Shown here piece by piece: positions 34,504 through 44,183 of a stretch of DNA of 64,000 bases. The DNA comes from Bin87 sp965221295. GTDB lineage: Bacteria > Chloroflexota > Dehalococcoidia > Lucifugimonadales > UBA3495. The notes below the pieces were generated by a model that saw only the letters and a program-made list of their open reading frames with translations, searched no databases and was not told the DNA's origin. The translations under genes were made by a program, and so were the position numbers. Location of the stretch: contig OZ244879.1 of the NCBI GenBank assembly GCA_965221295.1, positions 3,286,001 to 3,350,000 of the forward strand, in the 5' to 3' direction. The first letter of the stretch is position 1. Every line of letters begins with the position of its first letter.

Positions 34504-37500
34504 GTGAATCGCTGGCCAAATCGGGCCCCGGAAACATTTCCCGACGGAACCGAGGATGATCGGCGACGGGAGAAGCGGATAGTGGCCTCGGGCGGCATCG
34601 GAATCCTTTCCGTTGCTTTTGGGTTGGCCGCTCTGGCCGTCGGACTGGCCCTGCTGTTGAACCTGATCATCGCTCCGTCCGCCCACGGGCGGGAACCGAC
34701 AACTCCCCCACCCGAGACCGTCAGACACACGCCATTGCCGATAGCCTCCAGCGTCACGACTCCACCAGGCGCTACCTCTGGCGGAAACGATGACGTGGCT
34801 CCTCCGTCCAGGTTGAGCCTGCAAGTGGACGCCAACGACCCTGACAATCTGACCGTCAACTACACCCAAAGCGTCAACCACACCCAGAGGGTCGTCCCCC
34901 TCCGCTATCGGTTCGAACTATACCGCTGGGCCAACGATTTTGGCAGATACCTCTTGGCCGATTCCGTTGACGACGTCAACCCTCCGGCCAACTTCAACAA
35001 CGTGCCAAGGGGCTACTGGTACGTAGCCAGGGGCCAGAGTTGCGCGATCTACAGCCGCGTCATTTGCGGGCCGTGGAGCGCCTGGAGCAACGCGCAGTGG
35101 GTTCCCAACAACAGGGAGCCATCTTTCGAGGCCTCCGGCTACAGCTTCAGCGTGGCAGGGAACGCCTCGGCGGGAACCCTGGTGGGAACAGTTTCAGCCA
35201 CCGACTTGGATTCCGGCGATACGGTGAGCTACTCGATCGCTTCAGGGAACACGTCGGGGGACTTCAGGATCGGGTCCCAGAATGGACAAATTATCGCGAC
35301 CGGAAGCCTCGATCATTCCTCATACACGCTGAAGGTGAGGGCCAGCGACGGGAACGGCGGCACGGCTACTGCCACCGTGGACATCAGCGTTGCAGGTGAC
35401 GCAGAACCCGCTTTGCCTCCGGCTCCTGTTGGGTTACAGTCCGAAGCTGAGACGACAGATTCCATAAGCATAAAATGGACCGGGTTGACCGGAACCGCCA
35501 AGTACCGTTTGGAATACAGCAGAAGCGCACAAGGACAATGGGCGCTGGCGGACAGCAACATGCACGCCACATCAACTGCAGTACCCGGTTTGGCCTGTGG
35601 CGCGAGGTACGATTTCAGGGTAAGCGCATACGGAAATGGATCTGACTACCGCGCGGATTGGGGCGAATTCTCTCACCTCAAGGGCGTCAGCTCCCTGCTG
35701 TGTGGAGCACCCGCTCCGGTTTTGTCTGCCGCCACAACCAACGCCGCGATCACCGTCAGTTGGGCGCCTACATCCGGCGTGACGAAGCGCCAAGTGAGAC
35801 ACAGGCGGTCCGGAGCATCATCCTGGGTGGAGTCGCCGGACCTTACGGGAAGCAGTTATCCGCTCAGTGGAGTCGTTTCCGGTTTCAGCTACGAAACCCA
35901 AGCCCGCGCTTACGGCGACGGCGTCGTTTACGCGGCCGGTTGGGGGACATGGTCGGACTCTTTCGTGGCTGCCGCCACCGCGCCGCTGGCGCCGCCTGGC
36001 CTGACCGCAGACGAAACCCGCGCCTCCACGATCCTGCTCACATCGGAGGCCGTTGCTGGCGCGGCAGAGTATCAAATTCGATACCGAGGACAAGAAGACG
36101 CGGAATGGACTGAAGGGACCAAAACCGACGCCCCGCGCTATGTCGCCTCCGGACTCAGCCCCGCCTCAACGTATTGGTTGCAAGTCCGGGCCAAGGGCGA
36201 CGGCGCAGGGCGTTCCAGCGGCTGGGGACCTTGGTCGCCATCGCTCCGGTCGCAAAGCGGCCCAGCGCGGGGATGCGCCGAAGGAACCGCCGTGGCATCC
36301 CCGGACTCCAACCCGGCCCTCGTGGACGATTGCAGCATACTGCTGGGATTGAAGGATGCTCTGGCCGGCGCCGCGAGGCTGAACTGGTCATCTACCCTCT
36401 CCATGGCGACCTGGGACGGCGTAACGGTGTCCGGTTCACCCAGGCGGGTCACCGGTTTGACGCTGAGCGACAAGGGCCTCAACGGAACGATTCCGGGTTC
36501 TCTGGGAAGTGTGACGAGGCTGGCGACGTTGGACCTTTCAGACAACGCGCTGACCGGCGGCATCCCAGCGGAACTGGGCGATCTTGCCGGCTTGATGCGC
36601 CTGGTTCTGAAGAACAACGAACTGACGGGCACAATCCCTGCGGAGCTGGGAGAACTGGCGAGTTTAACCGAGGTAGGTCTTGCCGGCAACGAACTATTCG
36701 GCTGCGCGCCTTTGAGCTGGCGACGAGGCTATCGGGACCGCATCGATGACGCCCCGCTGCCCAACTGTCGGTTGGCGATGTTCGTGGCGGCGCAGAACCG
36801 GTTTCCGGGCGCCGGCGAAACTACCACGCTAGTGGCCGTTACGTTCCCGGAGAATGTCGGCGGAATATCCTACAACTGGCAGGAACTGGTTTCAGGAGAA
36901 TGGACGGATTTGGGGAGGCATTCGAAATTCCTCACGACCACCGCATTGGTCAGCGGGATCAGGGCGTTCCGGGTGCAGGTGTTTCTCGACGGCAAACCGG
37001 ACGAGCCGCCGCTGGTGTCTGGGTTGCGCGTAATCTGGAACTGGCCAGCGATCTTCGACGAGTTTATGAGCGAAGTGTTCGCTGGGGGGCGAAATTCCGC
37101 GGCGTACCGGGCGGCGGAGGCGAATCTGTTGACCTGCATGAAGCAGAGAACCGGCGAGGCCTTCCAGTCCATTGAGCACACGCTGACCCGGTATACCGGG
37201 AGCTTCAAGGATCAAATCAACGCCTGCTACGAACAGCATGACGTGTTTGAAGGAGTCAACGGAGCCTATCGGTCAGAGATTGGACGCGTCGCGAAGACTT
37301 CAACTTCCTTCAACATGCTTCTCAGTTTATTTCCCAGCTTGAGCCACCACTTGGGCCGGCCCTACTTCCTCCGCACGAAGGGCCACGCGGAGGACGCTGC
37401 CATGCCGGCTCAAGAGCAGTCGGTTAACGCTACAGCAGGAGACGCGCAGCGAGGGTTGCTCGGCTGCTTGCACGATGCCCACGGCAATGAGATTGATTCT

Positions 37501-38469
37501 CCCACTGCGCAGCAGAAATTCGACGCGCTGAACTGCTTAATCATCGACACTCCCTTCATATACTGGCTCCAACAGGCGGATGAGTTCAAAGAATTGATCG
37601 ATAAAGTGGAGGACGGCAATAGACCATTCGGATGGCTAGGGACAGGCGACTGGACATGCAGTTTCCCAGAACTCACCACGCTTTTCTCCTCCTTCCAGAT
37701 GCCAGTCGAACTCTGTTTGAGGCATGACGTAGCCTACGCCAGTTTGCAGAAACTCTATGGAGACATGGCTAACGAAGCGCCTATCCCAAACTCGGGGTTG
37801 GATTCAGCCTGGAACGCTCGGAACAAGAACCTGGCGGATTTCATCGTTGCCAGCGAACCACTGCCGCATATAATCCCCTGTGACAATGTCCTGATCCCCG
37901 AGGTGGCCCACGAATGCAACGCTTACCAAACCAACAGGGTATTTCTGCAATCCCTGTTGGAGCTCGGCCCCAGGAGGGCAACCTTGTGGCCCGCTACCCG
38001 ATACGATGTGCAGCATTCGATGATGAGATACAACGAGCAGGGACAATTCGATGCCAGTGGCAATCTGAAATTCGTTCCCTGCCCGCCTTCTGGCGCAGTA
38101 GCTCTGGGGAGAAGCGGCCAGACCGATTCGACCCTCCGCTTCCGCTTCGACCAGGGATGCGTGCCGGAACAACTCGGCGTGGAGGTAAAGCCATCCAGGT
38201 ATGAGGTCTGCGAAATCACGGATGGCTCCCATTACTTGAACTTCCTGCGCTTTGCTCAGTCCAATGGCTTATTGCCAGACGCCTACGGGCGCCCCACCCA
38301 GGCAGACTGCACCGATAAACTGCCTTCGGAACTGAATGGGCAATATCGTGTGGATTCGTTCGAGGGTTTGCTCCAAGTGACCCTCAAGGCAATCGTCGAT
38401 GGCGATATCAAGGTTTTTGGAACGGACGCCTACCCGGAGATCGTCCTATACGACCGGAATGACAGCTAA
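34504..38469 (+). CDS. Membrane-anchored cadherin/FN3/LRR protein with phospholipase A2-like C-terminus
   Basis: GTG 34504 is 9 bp after GGAGG; ATG 34495 and TTG 34471 are in frame upstream. A single hydrophobic segment (residues 26-52) is an N-terminal anchor. Then come a beta domain, a cadherin-like domain (about 200-300, ending YTLKVRASDGNGGTATATVD), three fibronectin type III domains (300-586), a short LRR block (596-745) and a beta domain. A 475-residue cysteine-containing helical region ends the protein. In this last part DWTCSFPELTTLF precedes CLRHDVAYASLQKLYG, with the HD dyad at about 1074-1075, and LDSAWNARNKNLADF follows. This copies the arrangement of prokaryotic phospholipase A2 (CxRHD, then a distant Asp on a helix). 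Lipase activity is inference. Confidence 0.87.
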   Translation: MNRWPNRAPETFPDGTEDDRRREKRIVASGGIGILSVAFGLAALAVGLALLLNLIIAPSAHGREPTTPPPETVRHTPLPIASSVTTPPGATSGGNDDVAPPSRLSLQVDANDPDNLTVNYTQSVNHTQRVVPLRYRFELYRWANDFGRYLLADSVDDVNPPANFNNVPRGYWYVARGQSCAIYSRVICGPWSAWSNAQWVPNNREPSFEASGYSFSVAGNASAGTLVGTVSATDLDSGDTVSYSIASGNTSGDFRIGSQNGQIIATGSLDHSSYTLKVRASDGNGGTATATVDISVAGDAEPALPPAPVGLQSEAETTDSISIKWTGLTGTAKYRLEYSRSAQGQWALADSNMHATSTAVPGLACGARYDFRVSAYGNGSDYRADWGEFSHLKGVSSLLCGAPAPVLSAATTNAAITVSWAPTSGVTKRQVRHRRSGASSWVESPDLTGSSYPLSGVVSGFSYETQARAYGDGVVYAAGWGTWSDSFVAAATAPLAPPGLTADETRASTILLTSEAVAGAAEYQIRYRGQEDAEWTEGTKTDAPRYVASGLSPASTYWLQVRAKGDGAGRSSGWGPWSPSLRSQSGPARGCAEGTAVASPDSNPALVDDCSILLGLKDALAGAARLNWSSTLSMATWDGVTVSGSPRRVTGLTLSDKGLNGTIPGSLGSVTRLATLDLSDNALTGGIPAELGDLAGLMRLVLKNNELTGTIPAELGELASLTEVGLAGNELFGCAPLSWRRGYRDRIDDAPLPNCRLAMFVAAQNRFPGAGETTTLVAVTFPENVGGISYNWQELVSGEWTDLGRHSKFLTTTALVSGIRAFRVQVFLDGKPDEPPLVSGLRVIWNWPAIFDEFMSEVFAGGRNSAAYRAAEANLLTCMKQRTGEAFQSIEHTLTRYTGSFKDQINACYEQHDVFEGVNGAYRSEIGRVAKTSTSFNMLLSLFPSLSHHLGRPYFLRTKGHAEDAAMPAQEQSVNATAGDAQRGLLGCLHDAHGNEIDSPTAQQKFDALNCLIIDTPFIYWLQQADEFKELIDKVEDGNRPFGWLGTGDWTCSFPELTTLFSSFQMPVELCLRHDVAYASLQKLYGDMANEAPIPNSGLDSAWNARNKNLADFIVASEPLPHIIPCDNVLIPEVAHECNAYQTNRVFLQSLLELGPRRATLWPATRYDVQHSMMRYNEQGQFDASGNLKFVPCPPSGAVALGRSGQTDSTLRFRFDQGCVPEQLGVEVKPSRYEVCEITDGSHYLNFLRFAQSNGLLPDAYGRPTQADCTDKLPSELNGQYRVDSFEGLLQVTLKAIVDGDIKVFGTDAYPEIVLYDRNDS

Positions 38470-38748
38470 CCACCATTGGAGCTAGGCGTTTTTGCAGTCC
38501 CAATCGGCAGTTGGTTCCCACTGGTTGAGTGCCCCCTTTGGCGGGGAACGACGCACAGTTCGCATCCCGCAATCCAGCGACGGTTGGCGAAGCGCCCCCG
38601 CGCTGCGCGATTGACGTACAGGTCGTTGGTCGAATAAGCGCGACTCGACGCGGCGTTCCAAAACAGAGCGCCGAGAACCAGCAAGACGATGGCGGCAATG
38701 GGGGGTTCATAGTTGCACCAGCTCGGGAATCTTGGCCTCAACTGCTTA

Positions 38749-39640
38749 TCATTGCGAGCGCAGCGCGGCGATCTCGTTGATCGCAGAGAATCGCCGTTTG
38801 GCTCCGCCTTCAACGACCGTTCGCCCAGGCGTCGGGATTGCCGCGTCGCTAGCGCTCCTCGCAATGACAGTTGAGGGAGGCGCTGTCTGGCCCCTCCCAC
38901 TGTCTTTGCGAGCGCAGCGCGGCAATCTCGTTGATCGCAGAGAATCGCCGTTTGGCTCCGCCTTCAACGGCCGTTCGCCCAGGCGTCGGGATTGCCGCGT
39001 CGCTAGCGCTCCTCGCAATGACAGTTGAGGGAGGCGCTGTCTGGCCCCTCCCACTGTCTTTGCGAGCGCAGCGCGGCGATCTCGTTGATCGCAGAGAATC
39101 GCCGTTTGGCTCCGCCTTCAACGACCGTTCGCCCAGGCGTCGGGATTGCCGCGTCGCTGGCGCTCCTCGCAATGACAGTTGAGGGAGGCGCTGTCTGGCC
39201 CCTCCCACTGTCTTTGCGAGTGCAGCGCGGCGATCTCGTTGATCGCAGAGAATCTCCGTTTGGCTCCGCCTTCAACGGCCGTTCGCCCAGGTGTCGGGAT
39301 TGCCGCGTCGCTGGCGCTCCTCGCAATGACAGTTGAGGGAGGCGCTGTCTGGCCCCTCCCACTGTCTTTGCGAGCGCAGCGCGGCAATCTCGTTGATCGC
39401 AGCGAATCGCCGTTTGGCTCCGCCTTCAACGACCGTTCGCCCAGGCGTCGGGATTGCCGCGTCGCTAGCGCTCCTCGCAATGACAGTTGAGGGAGGCGCT
39501 CCCTGGCCCTTCCCACTGTCATTGCGAGCGCAGCGCGGCAATCTCGTTGATCGCAGCGAATCGCCGTTTGGCTCCGCCTTCAACGGCCGTTCGCCCAGGC
39601 GTCGGGATTGCCGCGTCGCTAGCGCTCCTCGCAATGACAG
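38749..39640. repeat. Tandem array of dispersed palindromes, 154-bp period, 6 copies
   Basis: Units start at 38749, 38903, 39057, 39211, 39365 and 39519. Each has a left arm TCTTTGCGAGCGCAGCGCG (TCATTGCGAG in the first and last), a centre with CGTTTGGCTCCGCC, and a right arm GCGCTCCTCGCAATGACAG. A spacer beginning TTGAGGGAGGCGCTGTC links the copies. Differences between copies are a few substitutions only. A further fragment lies at about 39700-39735. No gene was found between 38470 and 39773; the array leaves spurious overlapping frames of about 103-119 codons shifted by exactly 154 bp. Confidence 0.96.
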
Positions 39641-39773
39641 TAGAGGGAGGCGCTCATCGCAGTGACGGTAAAGGAATAAGCGCGGCCTGCCGCCTCTCAT
39701 TGTCATTGCCAGCGAAGCGGGGCGATCTCGTAAGGTTCCCCTCATGGTTTGGCGCTGGCGTTGAGCGGCGCGA

Positions 39774-40673
39774 TTACAGGTTCGGCGCCGCGGCCTTGAA
39801 GGCGGCGATGCCCTCGGCCAGGCCAGGATGAGGCAGGCCCAGTCGCCGCATCGTTTCGCGACTGTCCAGACCCAGCCGGTCGGCGCGGCCGGCTGATCCA
39901 GCGCGGGCTTGAGCATGGGAATCCATCGGTTCCACCAGGTTGGCGTCCAGACCGAAGGCGTCGGCAATGGCGACGGCGAATTCGTACATGCTGACCCAGT
40001 CTCGGCCGGCCACGTGCCGGATGCCCGGACGTTCATCCTCGACGATTGTCGCTATGCCGTCGACGAGATGCTCAACGTACACCGGCGTACGGAGCGTATC
40101 GGTTGGCGCGTAGTAAGGCTGGCCGTTGCGCAGGTTTTCGATCAGCCACGGCGCGAAGTTGCGCTTGCTCGGATGCGGCCAGCCGTACACGATGCTGGTG
40201 CGCGCGACGCTCCAGGACGCGGCCCCCCACGCCACTTCCTGCTCGGCCCGCCACTTGGTCAGGCCGTAGTGGGTCGTGGGTCGTGGCGTTTCATCCTCCC
40301 GGTAGAACCCGCGCTCTCCGTCGAACACGCACTCGGTTGACACGAAAACCAGCCGGGAGCCGTGCCGTTGGCACAGGGCGGCAATGTTCGACGTTGCGAC
40401 CACGTTCACCTGGGTAGCGCGCTCCGGTTCCCGCTCGGCCACGCCGATGTCTGCGATGGCGGCGAGGTGGATGACCACCTGCGGATCAGTCTGTTGGAAT
40501 AGCCGCTCCACGGCCGGGGAGTCCGTCAATTCCACCTGAAGCCACGAATCGCCGTCCACGGCGGGCGCCTGAGACCGGAAGGTTCCGGTAGCCTCGTGTT
40601 CGGGCATCGCCGCCAGGCGGCGCATTACGTGCCGTCCGATGAACCCGCTAGCTCCGATTACCAGGATGCGCAT
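39774..40673 (-). CDS. RmlD-like NAD(P)-dependent sugar nucleotide reductase (extended SDR)
   Basis: This 299-residue protein starts MRILVIGASGFIGRHVMRRL, the extended-SDR NAD(P) motif. It has IHLAAIADIGVAEREPE with the dTDP-4-dehydrorhamnose reductase layout, FVSTECVFDGERGFYREDE, and the catalytic HYGLTK (YxxxK). Enzymes of this type reduce dTDP-4-keto-6-deoxysugars or act in SAM synthetase regulation. No other rhamnose pathway genes are nearby, so the substrate is open. Confidence 0.9.
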   Translation of the reverse strand: MRILVIGASGFIGRHVMRRLAAMPEHEATGTFRSQAPAVDGDSWLQVELTDSPAVERLFQQTDPQVVIHLAAIADIGVAEREPERATQVNVVATSNIAALCQRHGSRLVFVSTECVFDGERGFYREDETPRPTTHYGLTKWRAEQEVAWGAASWSVARTSIVYGWPHPSKRNFAPWLIENLRNGQPYYAPTDTLRTPVYVEHLVDGIATIVEDERPGIRHVAGRDWVSMYEFAVAIADAFGLDANLVEPMDSHAQARAGSAGRADRLGLDSRETMRRLGLPHPGLAEGIAAFKAAAPNL

Positions 40674-40721
40674 AACGGGCCTATCCCATGCCGTTGTTTG
40701 CCCAATGTCGTTGGTTGGCGG

Positions 40722-41480
40722 TCATTCGCTCCGAAGTTGGCGGAGCTGGTTTTCCAACTCACGGACCCTGGCTTCGGCCCGGGCGCGAGCTTCGCGTTCT
40801 CTGGTCAGAGTTTCGCGTTCTCTGGTCAGAGCTTCGCGTTCTTGGGCAAAAGCCTCCCTGATCGATTCCAGAGTAGCTACGGGGTCGCCGCTTGCGGGGT
40901 CGCACCAGACCAGTTGCCCGTGGACCCAGCGGATGTCAACGTTCAGGATCGCGCTGTGCCCCTGGAGGCTGCCGTCGGGCAGTTCTACGATAGGAATGGG
41001 TTGGTATTGCTCTCCCACCAATCGGTCGCCGGCCAGCCGAGCGCCGTGGAATTGGCCAGTCTCGTCGAACCGCCAGTATTCCGGTATGTCCAGGGCGGCG
41101 TAGATGAACCGCTTGTCCACGGTGTCCCGACGCCCGGTGGAGGCTGAGGCGACTTCCAGCACAAAATCAGGCGGCTTGCCCTGCTCCGAGATGACGTAGC
41201 CGTTGCGGGCTCGAAACGCGGCTGGGTCTGCGTTGAAGGACAGCAGCATGTCGGGATAGGGTACGCCGGACATATCGGCGAGTTCGGCGGGTAAAACCCT
41301 GGTGAGGTAGCGGTCGCCGCCGATGACGGTGGTTTCCAGGTTGCCGAGGTGTTGAGCCAGGTAATGCGCGCCGCCGGTGATGGTCAGGTGGTCGAATACG
41401 GTCATCTTTTCGTCCGGGACCCATGGGGGATCCGGCAATTTGTAGAACGGTGGAGAGTCGGGCGATTTGGCGGTGGTCAT
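40722..41480 (-). CDS. Uma2-family (DUF820) putative endonuclease with C-terminal coiled coil
   Basis: The start at ATG 41480 follows GAGG; an upstream ATG at 41555 lacks a site. The 252-residue protein has the DUF820 core: PYPDMLLSFNAD and PPDFVLEVAS, which supply the Asp and Glu of a PD-(D/E)XK-like nuclease fold. The last 45 residues are a charged coiled coil made of the repeated heptad-like peptide REREALT/RERETLT. Uma2 proteins are abundant in Cyanobacteria and Chloroflexota, and their role is poorly understood. Confidence 0.9.
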   Translation of the reverse strand: MTTAKSPDSPPFYKLPDPPWVPDEKMTVFDHLTITGGAHYLAQHLGNLETTVIGGDRYLTRVLPAELADMSGVPYPDMLLSFNADPAAFRARNGYVISEQGKPPDFVLEVASASTGRRDTVDKRFIYAALDIPEYWRFDETGQFHGARLAGDRLVGEQYQPIPIVELPDGSLQGHSAILNVDIRWVHGQLVWCDPASGDPVATLESIREAFAQEREALTRERETLTREREARARAEARVRELENQLRQLRSE

Positions 41481-41607
41481 ATTGAGCCTCGCCGGGCCAG
41501 GTGGGAACTCGGTTGGTTTGAGACGCCTCAAGCGTTGGGTTAGATTATAACCCACCCGTACCGGCGTTCTCGGGGTTCAGGCGCGTTGGTTCCAGACGCA
41601 TGGGAGT

Positions 41608-42762
41608 TCAGGCGTACAGGCGGTTCAAGTTGGCGTACCGGTCGGGGTCTAGGTCCCGGCCGGCCAAGGCAGGATGGTCGTAGCCGTAGCGGTGGGCGCG
41701 GAACACGGAGTTGGCGTTGCCGGAGATGGAATCGCCGACGCCGAAACCGCTCTGCCCCATGAAGGGATTGATGTACTCCCAGACGATTTGCTTCGCCGGC
41801 GTCACCTCAAAGATGCGGCCCGGCGCTCCCTCGCAGATCAGCGTGTTGCCGTTGGGCTGCCGTTCCGCGCCGCTGATATGGTAGCTGTAGAAGGATATGG
41901 GAGGGTCGCCCCGATATTCCCAGGCGATGTGGTCGGTGGCGGGATCGACCTCGATGACCCTGGAGTGAGTGACGCCCCGCTTGTGGGGGCCATTGTCGAA
42001 CAGCAGCACGTTGCCGTTGTCCAGCATAGTGGGATGATGCTGGTGCGAGATATTGCCAGGTCCCCACTTCCAACGGAATTCACCGCTGGCCTTATCAACG
42101 ATGCCAACCGTGTCGGTTTGGCGGAAGCTGACCAGGAAATCGCCTTCCGGCGTCACGTTGAGGGCGTTCTGGTGCGTCCACTCCTCACGTCCTTCGAGGA
42201 AGCAGATGCGGTCTTCTTCCAGGTTCAGAAATTCCCACGATTTCCATTCGTACGCCACGTCTCCGGCTGGCGTGATTTCCCGAACCACATCGCCCAACAT
42301 GCCCTGATTCTCATGCGGGCTGTGGCCGCCGCGGACCTGCAGCGCCATCCCTTCAGGGAGCAGTTCCCACGCCAACACTAGGGTGTTGCCGTTGGGCAGC
42401 CGCTCGAAGTCGTGGTGCAACAGCGGGTAGCGGTATTCCCACACCACGTTGCTGTCCCAGTCCAGCTCGAGGATGGCTCCCGCCACCGTGCGGCCGCCGC
42501 GAGGCAGGATTGCCATCTCCGGATGATCCAGCAAGGAGACTTCCTCGGCCGCCGGTCCAGCGCGCAGCAACAGGTTGCCATTGGGCAGCAGGTATGAGTA
42601 GCCGATGCCCTGGCTGCAATGCCAAGTGTGACAAATGCGACCCTCCATGTCGATGAGACGCGACTCGTGGCTGTTGAGGTTGGTCACCAGCGTGTAGCCA
42701 CGATAAGCGTGTTGCGGCGCGTAGTGAATGAGACCGTTCGGATGGTTGACCGACCAACCCAT
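41608..42762 (-). CDS. Arylsulfotransferase (ASST)-like beta-propeller protein
   Basis: The start at ATG 42762 (MGWSVNHPNGLIHYAP) follows AAGGAG by 8 bp; the frame stays open further upstream without a site. The 384-residue protein shows six or so repeats ending in VWEY, such as LPNGNLLLRAG, LERLPNGNTLV and LDNGNVLLFDNG, which form the ASST propeller. Histidines in HQHHPTMLDNGN and YHISGAERQPNGNT sit where the catalytic and sulfate-binding histidines are expected. No signal peptide is seen, unlike secreted ASSTs. It is divergent from the racemase-like gene at 42874. Confidence 0.85.
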   Translation of the reverse strand: MGWSVNHPNGLIHYAPQHAYRGYTLVTNLNSHESRLIDMEGRICHTWHCSQGIGYSYLLPNGNLLLRAGPAAEEVSLLDHPEMAILPRGGRTVAGAILELDWDSNVVWEYRYPLLHHDFERLPNGNTLVLAWELLPEGMALQVRGGHSPHENQGMLGDVVREITPAGDVAYEWKSWEFLNLEEDRICFLEGREEWTHQNALNVTPEGDFLVSFRQTDTVGIVDKASGEFRWKWGPGNISHQHHPTMLDNGNVLLFDNGPHKRGVTHSRVIEVDPATDHIAWEYRGDPPISFYSYHISGAERQPNGNTLICEGAPGRIFEVTPAKQIVWEYINPFMGQSGFGVGDSISGNANSVFRAHRYGYDHPALAGRDLDPDRYANLNRLYA

Positions 42763-42873
42763 GGCTTTGGCTCCTTGTGGGAGGTGGATTCTGCGGGCAT
42801 TGTATAATACGCGCGGAACATCGACTGGAACACGGCAACACGCGGAACAAATTAACACGCGGAGCACAGCAAC

Positions 42874-43698
42874 ATGGCAGATTTGACTCGAACGCGCCGC
42901 ATCGGGGCGCTGGTCCCCGCCACCAACCCGGTGGTGGAACCCGACTTCTACCGGGTGATACCCCCGGAGATCACGGTGCATTTCGAACGGATGTGGAACG
43001 GCGCCTGGGGCAGCCAACCCGATACAACCTCCGAGTCGGGGCACGTGCTCAGCATGACCAGCGCGGAGGCCAACGAGGTTGAAACGGCGCTGTTCGGGTT
43101 TGACATCGCCAAAATGAACGACGACGTGGCCCGGGGCGCCAGCGCCCTGTCCAACATCGGGCCCGATCTGATGGTGTACGCCTGCACTTCCGGGACCTGG
43201 CACAAGGGATACATGGCCTACGATCAGTCAATGGCGAAACTCATGGAGGAGGCCAGCGGCGTGGCGTCGATTACCGCCGTTGGTTCCTGCATCGCAGCCA
43301 TGCGACACGTGGGCAGCCGCAAACTTAGCGTCGCCGGACCATACCGCAACTACCACCTGCGCAACCGCCTCAAGCCGTTGCTGGAGGAAGCCGGCTTCCA
43401 GGTCCTGAGCGCCGATGGGGCGCCATGGATGGAAGACTCCATGAACCCCCGTGAAATCGACATGGATCCGCCCCAAGCCATCATCGATTTTGCCGCTCAA
43501 GTGGCCCAGGACGACGCCGACACCATCTTCCTGCCGGGCACGGCGTGGCGCGCCCTGGACGCGGCTGAGGAACTGGAACAGCGTCTCGGCAAGACGGTGG
43601 TTACCGTGAATCAGGCAACCATCTGGATGGCGCTGCGGCGGTTGGGATGGACCAAGCCCATCGACGGCTTCGGCAGGTTGCTGAGGAGCCTGGAGTAG
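42874..43698 (+). CDS. Maleate isomerase / arylmalonate decarboxylase-like protein (Asp/Glu racemase superfamily)
   Basis: This 274-residue protein has VPATNPVVEPDFYRVIPPEI at the N-terminus and YACTSGTW with the first catalytic Cys at residue 104. The second half-site, usually CTNLR in maleate isomerases and racemases, reads LPGTAWRALD, so the second Cys is replaced by Gly. One-Cys members include decarboxylases of the arylmalonate type, so a lyase or decarboxylase role is more likely than racemisation. A TATAAT at 42803-42808 could be its -10 element, and 17-bp direct repeats lie in its leader. Confidence 0.88.
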   Translation: MADLTRTRRIGALVPATNPVVEPDFYRVIPPEITVHFERMWNGAWGSQPDTTSESGHVLSMTSAEANEVETALFGFDIAKMNDDVARGASALSNIGPDLMVYACTSGTWHKGYMAYDQSMAKLMEEASGVASITAVGSCIAAMRHVGSRKLSVAGPYRNYHLRNRLKPLLEEAGFQVLSADGAPWMEDSMNPREIDMDPPQAIIDFAAQVAQDDADTIFLPGTAWRALDAAEELEQRLGKTVVTVNQATIWMALRRLGWTKPIDGFGRLLRSLE

Positions 43699-43763
43699 GC
43701 TGGCGAGCAACGCTCCCGAGCAACGTTGTTCCGCCCGCAATCACGAGGGGCGCTGGGCTTCCC

Positions 43764-44008
43764 TCATCGCGATGCGAACTCGATCCCGTTGGCCGGGCCC
43801 ATGATCACGTCCCGGGTGGCGCTGCCGTCGCCGCCCGCGATCGACTGCCAGCCACCGTAGCTGCCGCCCCAAGCGCGAGCCCGGCAACGCCACTCATCGG
43901 CCTGGCCATCTGCCGGCCATTGCAACCGGACGCTTCCATCCTACCGCGCGGAGGTTTGCCCGCCGGCTTTGCGGGTGGCTCCACGGGTTCCGGCGTGGCC
44001 GTGGGCCA
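43764..44008 (-). pseudogene. Decayed fragment of an FN3 module from a giant LRR protein
   Basis: On the minus strand, one frame reads ATPEPVEPPAKPAG, matching the Pro-rich and PAKPEG junction of the 28793 gene. A +1 shifted frame then reads DGSVRLQWPADGQADEW ... RAWGGSYGGWQSIAGGDGS, clearly related to DGSVRLEWQADDRADEW ... RAWDGSFGDWQSIAGSDGD at about residues 1561-1604 of that protein. A stop follows at 43764. No start codon or LRR part remains, so this is a relic of a duplicated gene. The rest of 43699-44183 holds nothing recognisable. Confidence 0.85.
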
Positions 44009-44183
44009 AGGAAATTCGACAGGGCGGCAATAAAGCGGGTGTCTTCCCGGACCGGAGAGCCACCCGGCGTCTGGTGGGCGCGGCCCTGGCCGAGCCGCGC
44101 GACTAATTGGCCAGAGGCCGCCGCCTAAACATCATCGCCTGGGATTTCGCCAACCACACCACTGGGCAGGATATGTTCGGGAG

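Noticed and set aside
38749..39640. Possible CRISPR array
   Set aside because: The whole 154-bp unit including the spacer is repeated; there are no unique spacers, no short direct repeat of 23-45 bp and no cas genes.
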